The notes under the pieces: model-generated
Databases searched by the model: none
Told to the model about the DNA's origin: nothing
Seen by the model: the letters and a program-made list of their open reading frames with translations, nothing else
Shown: positions 36,202 through 41,075 of the stretch, in pieces
Layout of the letters: each line of letters begins with the position of its first letter
Position numbering within the stretch: position 1 is the first letter of the stretch
Source: Ruminococcus sp.
GTDB taxonomy: Bacteria; Bacillota; Clostridia; Oscillospirales; Ruminococcaceae
DNA: 41,075 bases
Assembly (NCBI GenBank): GCA_024697705.1
Contig: JAILFF010000128.1
Coordinates: 1-41,075 of the forward strand
Direction: 5' to 3'
Program-made: the position numbers and the translations under genes

Positions 36202-38421
36202 TTAAAGTATCTCGTCTTCGTTTATATCGTCCTCGATCTCCTCGCCGTTAAGGAGCTTTCTGAGCGTTTCGACTTCCTCGTCGGTGAGGGTAACGCCCTT
36301 GCCCATGCGGGAATGATCGGGGTTCCATTCGCGAATATCGTACTTCGGTTCGCGCTCGTTCCAGCTTACAAGGTTAAGCTCTTTTGTCCAGCCCCTTGCG
36401 CTTGTCGAAAGCACACCGATATTCTTTGTGATCTCAAAGGTCAATTCTGCCATTTTGATTATCTCCTTTTCATATTTATTGCCTTCAGCAGGCATTTCTT
36501 TTGATATTCGTAATGTCTCCGCCTCATAATACGCTCTCTCGCCTGCCGGTGTGAGAAGACGGTACAGCCAACGTGTAAAAGGCTTCATTCCCGCGATAAG
36601 CGCCACAAACACTATCATATCGGCAGCGAATACACCCGCCGGCAAGCCGTAGATCCCGCCGATCGTTCCCGAAAGGCAGACGGCTCCGAAGAGCGTCACG
36701 ATGCCGTCGGGCTCGCGCAAATACTCGAACGCCGAAAGGACGAGCAGCGCCAGAAACGCCGAGCTCAGCCCGAAAGCCGCCCATACCGTAATGAAGAGCC
36801 CCGCCATGCCGCCGAGCCTGAAAAGCCGCTTGTCGGCAGCAACGCCGAAAGCCATCAGCCCCGCGAAAGCGATAAGGCAGGTCGCCGTCAGCACGAAATG
36901 CTTGAGGAAGCATACTACCGCAAAAGCGGCGGCAGCTATGCACAGCAGAACGATCTTCACGGGACCCAGCCTCAGTATGATGTCCCTGATCTTCGCGGGC
37001 GCAAGCTTTATGAGCGCGTTCCACACGGGCACGATGTTCATTGCCGTGATAAGCAGGAACATCGCGGGAAGTATGAACAACGCGGGTTTTTCAAGCATCT
37101 TTACCCTGTTCATCATAACGCAGATGACCGTCATTACGGCAAGCAGGATATTATTTATTACAAGTTTTCCGATGCCTATCTTAAACGGAACGATCTGCCG
37201 CGAATCGAATATCCTTAGGACAAACACCACAAGGAACGAAATAACAGTTGTGATGGGAGGACCGATAAGCCCTATCCTCGGTATCAGAAAGATATTCAGC
37301 GAAACGTTCACCACGCCCGCGATAACGCTTGTGAAAAGCGACCGCCCCGTCCTGTTTGAAGCCAGATAGATCGAGCCCATGAACGTGGTAAAGCACGAAA
37401 ACACCGTGGAGTATATGAGTATCGGCGCATACTGCGCGGTAACGAGCATATCCTTGCCGAGCCAGATCAGCGTGATGGGCTTGCAGAGCATAAGACAGCC
37501 CGCCACCATTATATACATCATGCACTGATTGAGGTGGAACACGTTCTCGTAGAACCTGTCGCGATGCTCCGAGCCGTCCTCCAGCACGGCGGACATATTC
37601 CACGCCTGACCGAACATCAGGTAGACGGTAGAAACGATGTTCGCTATCTTGTACGACTGCGACAGTATGCCCGTCGCCGCCTCGTCCATATAGTATCTCG
37701 TCATGAACGAGTCCGAACTGTTCGCCACGAGCCACATCAGCTGCGCGGGGATAAGCGGCAGACTGTAAGCTATCATCTTTCGGAAAACAGCATTGTCAAG
37801 ACATTTCGGCGAGAGATATTTCCAAAGCCCGCCCGCTATGAACATGAACGCCACGGAAATCACGTTCGCCGCGATTATCGAATAAAGATAGCCCTTGTTG
37901 CCGAGCTTCATCACGACGATGAAAAGCACCGTGAACGTCAGCATCAGCACAGTATTGACAATGATCGTTATTGAAAACAGCCTCATCTTTTCGAGCGCCC
38001 GCAGGAAGTAGGAGTACACCATTCTGAGCGAGTCCGATATGATAAAGCAGTAAATGAGCAGCGTATACCCGTTCAGATATTTATCGGCGACGCCCGACCT
38101 GTCAACAAAGTACAGTATCGGAGCCAGTATCACGAATCCGCCCAGGCAGACCGCGTTGCCGACCGTGAACACCTTCCGTGAATCCGTCTGCTTGTCAAGT
38201 CCGAAGCGTATCACCGCCTCGAATATCTCGAACGTGAAGATAGGCACCAGCCAGTTCGATATCTGCTGGATTATCTCGTTTACGCCGAGCTCGGCATCTG
38301 TAAGGCTTCTCGCGTATATCGCGTTCAGCAGGAGCATCAGCACCTTTGAGCTTCCCGAGCCGATAGCGATGATAAGCGTATTTGAAAACAGCTTTTTATA
38401 GCCGGAGTTAATTTCTTCCAT
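36202..38421 (-). CDS. Polysaccharide flippase (MATE/MVF superfamily) fused in frame to a C-terminal PC4/YdbC-like domain
   Basis: Multi-TM N-terminal ~650 aa; C-terminal MAELTFEITKNIGVLSTSARGWTKELNLVSWNEREPKYDIREWNPDHSRMGKGVTLTDEE with its own AAAAGGAG RBS and ATG at 36453. Confidence 0.8.
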   Translation of the reverse strand: MEEINSGYKKLFSNTLIIAIGSGSSKVLMLLLNAIYARSLTDAELGVNEIIQQISNWLVPIFTFEIFEAVIRFGLDKQTDSRKVFTVGNAVCLGGFVILAPILYFVDRSGVADKYLNGYTLLIYCFIISDSLRMVYSYFLRALEKMRLFSITIIVNTVLMLTFTVLFIVVMKLGNKGYLYSIIAANVISVAFMFIAGGLWKYLSPKCLDNAVFRKMIAYSLPLIPAQLMWLVANSSDSFMTRYYMDEAATGILSQSYKIANIVSTVYLMFGQAWNMSAVLEDGSEHRDRFYENVFHLNQCMMYIMVAGCLMLCKPITLIWLGKDMLVTAQYAPILIYSTVFSCFTTFMGSIYLASNRTGRSLFTSVIAGVVNVSLNIFLIPRIGLIGPPITTVISFLVVFVLRIFDSRQIVPFKIGIGKLVINNILLAVMTVICVMMNRVKMLEKPALFILPAMFLLITAMNIVPVWNALIKLAPAKIRDIILRLGPVKIVLLCIAAAAFAVVCFLKHFVLTATCLIAFAGLMAFGVAADKRLFRLGGMAGLFITVWAAFGLSSAFLALLVLSAFEYLREPDGIVTLFGAVCLSGTIGGIYGLPAGVFAADMIVFVALIAGMKPFTRWLYRLLTPAGERAYYEAETLRISKEMPAEGNKYEKEIIKMAELTFEITKNIGVLSTSARGWTKELNLVSWNEREPKYDIREWNPDHSRMGKGVTLTDEEVETLRKLLNGEEIEDDINEDEIL

Positions 38422-38480
38422 TCATCTTTCCTTAAAGCGTTTCTTACCTATAAAATACGGTATCCATTCTATACCCAATA

Positions 38481-38509
38481 ATTATAACACATTTTCCCGT
38501 GTTATGCAA
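38481..38509 (-). promoter_or_regulatory. Promoter for flippase operon
   Basis: Minus strand TTGCAT-N17-TATAAT. Confidence 0.65.
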
Positions 38510-38577
38510 GCACTTTTTTAATTTCTCAAAAATTTATCACATAACAGCGCAGAGCAGGGCTATGCGCCGTTACGCCG

Positions 38578-39246
38578 TCAGCTCAGGCGCCAGTCGATGG
38601 GGTCGATGCCGTTTCGCCTAAGAAAATCGTTCACCGCCGAGAAGTGGCGGCAGCCGAAAAAGCCGTTATATGCCGAAAGCGGCGACGGGTGCGCTGCCTT
38701 GAACACGGCGTGTATCGGATTCGTGATAAGCGAAGCCTTCGCCTTGGCGTTGCCGCCCCAGAGTATGAACGCCGTCGGTATGTCGCGTTCGTTCAGCTTG
38801 CGGATAATGGCGTCGGTGAGCTGTTCCCAGCCCTTGCCGCGGTGGGAATTGGGTTTTCCCTCGCGGACGGTAAGCGCGGTATTGAGCAGCAGCACGCCCT
38901 GCTCCGCCCAGCCGGTAAGCTCTCCGTGCGGCGGCGGAGCGATCTTAAGGTCGTCGTACAGCTCCTTGAAGATATTTTGCAGCGAGGGCGGCGGCTGAAC
39001 GCCTTTCTTGACCGAAAAGCAGAGCCCGTGAGCCTGCCCCTTGCCGTGATAGGGGTCCTGACCGATAATAACAGCCTTTACGTTCTCGTAGGGCGTATAT
39101 TTCAGTGCGTTGAAGATATCATACATATCGGGATAGACGACGTAATGACCGTATTCATATTTCAGGAATTCCCGCAGATGCAGGTAATACTCCGAATGAA
39201 ATTCGTCCGCCAGGATATTATCCCAGCTGTTGCCGATATGTACCAT
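38578..39246 (-). CDS. ung: Uracil-DNA glycosylase
   Basis: VIIGQDPYHGKGQAHGLCFSV, LLLNTALTVREG, HPSPLSAY; RBS GGGAGG favours the ATG at 39246 over 39276. Confidence 0.95.
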   Translation of the reverse strand: MVHIGNSWDNILADEFHSEYYLHLREFLKYEYGHYVVYPDMYDIFNALKYTPYENVKAVIIGQDPYHGKGQAHGLCFSVKKGVQPPPSLQNIFKELYDDLKIAPPPHGELTGWAEQGVLLLNTALTVREGKPNSHRGKGWEQLTDAIIRKLNERDIPTAFILWGGNAKAKASLITNPIHAVFKAAHPSPLSAYNGFFGCRHFSAVNDFLRRNGIDPIDWRLS

Positions 39247-39247
39247 A

Positions 39248-39523
39248 TCAGAAGAATCCTCCCGCGTTGCCCGCAACGGCGCTGACCACGATACCGAGTA
39301 TCATAACAGCCGCTATTGCAAGCATGACGATCCGCATGAACAGCGGCTTGCCTGTACGCTTTATGGGCGGGTCGATGCTGCGCTGCATGATCTCGTTTTC
39401 GGTCTCGGCAGTATTTTTAGCCCGCTGCACCTTCTGAGGATTGTAGTGCTGCTTGTTTCTCTTCTTGTTTTTTGTCTTTCCGGACATTTTTATATCATTC
39501 CTTCCGAATCGGGTATCAGACAT
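39248..39523 (-). CDS. Small basic membrane protein of unknown function
   Basis: 91 aa with C-terminal TM PLFMRIVMLAIAAVMILGIVVSAVAG. Confidence 0.6.
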   Translation of the reverse strand: MSDTRFGRNDIKMSGKTKNKKRNKQHYNPQKVQRAKNTAETENEIMQRSIDPPIKRTGKPLFMRIVMLAIAAVMILGIVVSAVAGNAGGFF

Positions 39524-39648
39524 TGCGTATTATATTATTATAACACATCATTGCGGATTAATCAAGCGTTCGGCGAAAAATTTTCACGAGAAGTTCCGAA
39601 AGCCGACGCTGTCAAAAACGCATAAATTCTTAATAATTTTAATAAGTA

Positions 39649-39677
39649 TTGACAATCGGGGAAATAATGTGTATAAT
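39649..39677 (+). promoter_or_regulatory. sigma-A type promoter for the SH3 protein
   Basis: TTGACA-N17-TATAAT, perfect consensus. Confidence 0.8.
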
Positions 39678-39714
39678 AATAGTAAGGCACTTTTTTATGG
39701 AAGGAAGAAACAAA

Positions 39715-40566
39715 ATGTCGGAAAATCAAAATCATGGCAAAAAGCCCGTCGGACAGGCAGGGCAGAAAGCCGATCATAATGCGAATAAGGGTGCAAGACC
39801 CGCAGGCGCTCCGAGACAGGCGGCTCCCAAGCGCCCGAACGGTCAGTCCTCGGGGAAGGCGCCCATGATAAGGGGCGGTGCTCCCGGTGCGGGAAACGGC
39901 AGTCAGTCGGCAAGACCCGCGGGAAGCTCCGAGCCAATCATCCGCAGCGAACAGACAGCACAGAGACCGCAGAGAAACGGCGTTCCCGGCGCACGACGCG
40001 GTCAGGCTCCGGGGCAGAGACCTCCTCAGCGTCAGGGTCAGCGCCCGATGCCGAGACGCGCTCCCCAGCCCGAGGCTGCCGAAAGCGTCAGCACCACGAT
40101 AAAAGGTATAATCGCCGTTTCGATAACCTGCTTCCTCGTATGCGTTATCGTAATAATGTTCTCGAACAGTTTGTTCGTCAGCGACGCCGAGCTTCAGAAG
40201 ACCGCCAAAACGGGTCATCTGACCGAGACCGCTTTCGAGGTCATCGAGCCCAAGAAGCAGCTTCGCGACGAGGTAGTCACCACCAAGGCTACGAAAAAGA
40301 AAAAGACCACCACCGCAGACGACGAGGACGAACCCGAGGAGGAGAATCCCGACGTTCCCGAGGGTCTTGACACAAGCATAGCGGGCGATTATTCCGTAAA
40401 CAGCCCCGTTTATCTGCACCCGGTCGCCGACGCCAACAGCGCCAACCTCGCGACATTACAGACGGGCGAGGAGATCAAGGTACTCGGTCAGAGCTTTGGC
40501 TGGTACTATCTCGAATACAACGGTCAGAAGGGCTACGCCTGGGGTACGTTCTTTACCAAAAAATGA
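39715..40566 (+). CDS. Membrane-anchored extracellular SH3 domain protein with Pro/Gln-rich cytosolic N-terminus
   Basis: GGAAGGAAG RBS before ATG 39715; TM IKGIIAVSITCFLVCVIVIMFS; C-terminal NSPVYLHPVADANSANLATLQTGEEIKVLGQSFGWYYLEYNGQKGYAWGTFF. Confidence 0.8.
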   Translation: MSENQNHGKKPVGQAGQKADHNANKGARPAGAPRQAAPKRPNGQSSGKAPMIRGGAPGAGNGSQSARPAGSSEPIIRSEQTAQRPQRNGVPGARRGQAPGQRPPQRQGQRPMPRRAPQPEAAESVSTTIKGIIAVSITCFLVCVIVIMFSNSLFVSDAELQKTAKTGHLTETAFEVIEPKKQLRDEVVTTKATKKKKTTTADDEDEPEEENPDVPEGLDTSIAGDYSVNSPVYLHPVADANSANLATLQTGEEIKVLGQSFGWYYLEYNGQKGYAWGTFFTKK

Positions 40567-40574
40567 AAAAATCG

Positions 40575-40605
40575 AGCCGTAGTTTCTTGAGACTGCGGCT
40601 TTTTT
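40575..40605 (+). terminator. Intrinsic terminator
   Basis: AGCCGTAGTTTCTTGAGACTGCGGCTTTTTT. Confidence 0.75.
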
Positions 40606-40612
40606 GCTGCAT

Positions 40613-40770
40613 TAGACTTCCTCGGAAACTAAAGTGCGCCGCATGGCAAAATATTTTGCCGTGATGCAAGGCGGACGACGAAAGCGTGCTGTCGCACGGT
40701 GAGGAGGACAACGCAGCAGCACGGTAAAAGATTTTGTCAGGCGGTGTGATTTAGTTTCCGAGGAAGTCTA
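40613..40770. mobile_element. MITE-like element with perfect 21-bp terminal inverted repeats
   Basis: TAGACTTCCTCGGAAACTAAA (40613-40633) / TTTAGTTTCCGAGGAAGTCTA (40750-40770); internal palindrome GGCAAAATATTTTGCC; no ORF. Confidence 0.75.
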
Positions 40771-41044
40771 TTATATAAAGTGCCGAACGTGCTCTGTCTC
40801 CACCTTCGGGAATGTGATATGCCCTCAGATGTTCTTTGAAGCATTTCACTCACCGTTTTCCCTTTCAATAAACTAAAACAAAAATTTCTGATACCTGCCC
40901 GACAGCACGGCGATATTTGTAAATTTCAGGTAAAATTCCCCTCCGAAACCGTAATACGATCTATTGTTTCAGCCGCGAAAACAGCGCCAAACGATAAGAA
41001 CGATAAAATTTCGGTGAAAAATTTTCTTTTCAGCGAAAACTTGC

Positions 41045-41073
41045 TTGACTTTTTGCGAAAAAAGATGTATAAT
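41045..41073 (+). promoter_or_regulatory. sigma-A type promoter reading out of the window
   Basis: TTGACT-N17-TATAAT. Confidence 0.65.
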
Positions 41074-41075
41074 AA

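Noticed and set aside
39649-39714. ORF-track N-terminal extension of the SH3 protein
   Set aside because: The TTG is the -35 box of a perfect promoter; an RBS precedes the ATG at 39715.
1-41075. CRISPR arrays, tRNA or rRNA genes
   Set aside because: No regularly spaced direct repeats or tRNA-like cloverleaf/rRNA sequences were recognised by eye.

Overview
The window looks like a chromosomal segment from a Ruminococcus-like Firmicute (dockerin-bearing glycoside hydrolases, strong TTGACA-N17-TATAAT promoters). From left to right it contains: (1) a convergent pair of secreted dockerin enzymes, GH26 mannanase with CBM35 (+) and GH53 endo-galactanase (-). (2) A ~21 kb minus-strand cluster (25434 to 4174) that reads as a non-canonical type VII (ESX/WXG100) secretion locus. 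It holds a Lap-like coiled-coil protein, two paralogous large Gly-rich candidate effectors, a TPR protein, four WXG100-like small proteins, an orphan Val/Pro/Glu-rich protein, an EssC ATPase split into two translationally coupled genes, a PP2C phosphatase, an FHA protein, and two transmembrane kinase-fold proteins whose catalytic motifs are lost (one carrying an SBP-like ectodomain, one carrying PASTA repeats and LRRs). No EsaA/EssA/EssB homologue was recognised. (3) A GNAT-nitroreductase in-frame fusion, an RNase Z-like MBL protein, a lipoprotein, pyrDB-pyrK and DUF3795. (4) A mobile-element graveyard (integrase, N6-methylase and serine-recombinase fragments). (5) An HD protein, a protein with three tandem DUF600/YezG-like domains, DUF6472, a small membrane protein, a flippase fused in frame to a PC4/YdbC domain, ung, an SH3 protein, and a short MITE-like element with perfect 21-bp terminal inverted repeats. 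All family assignments come from reading motifs; no searches were run.
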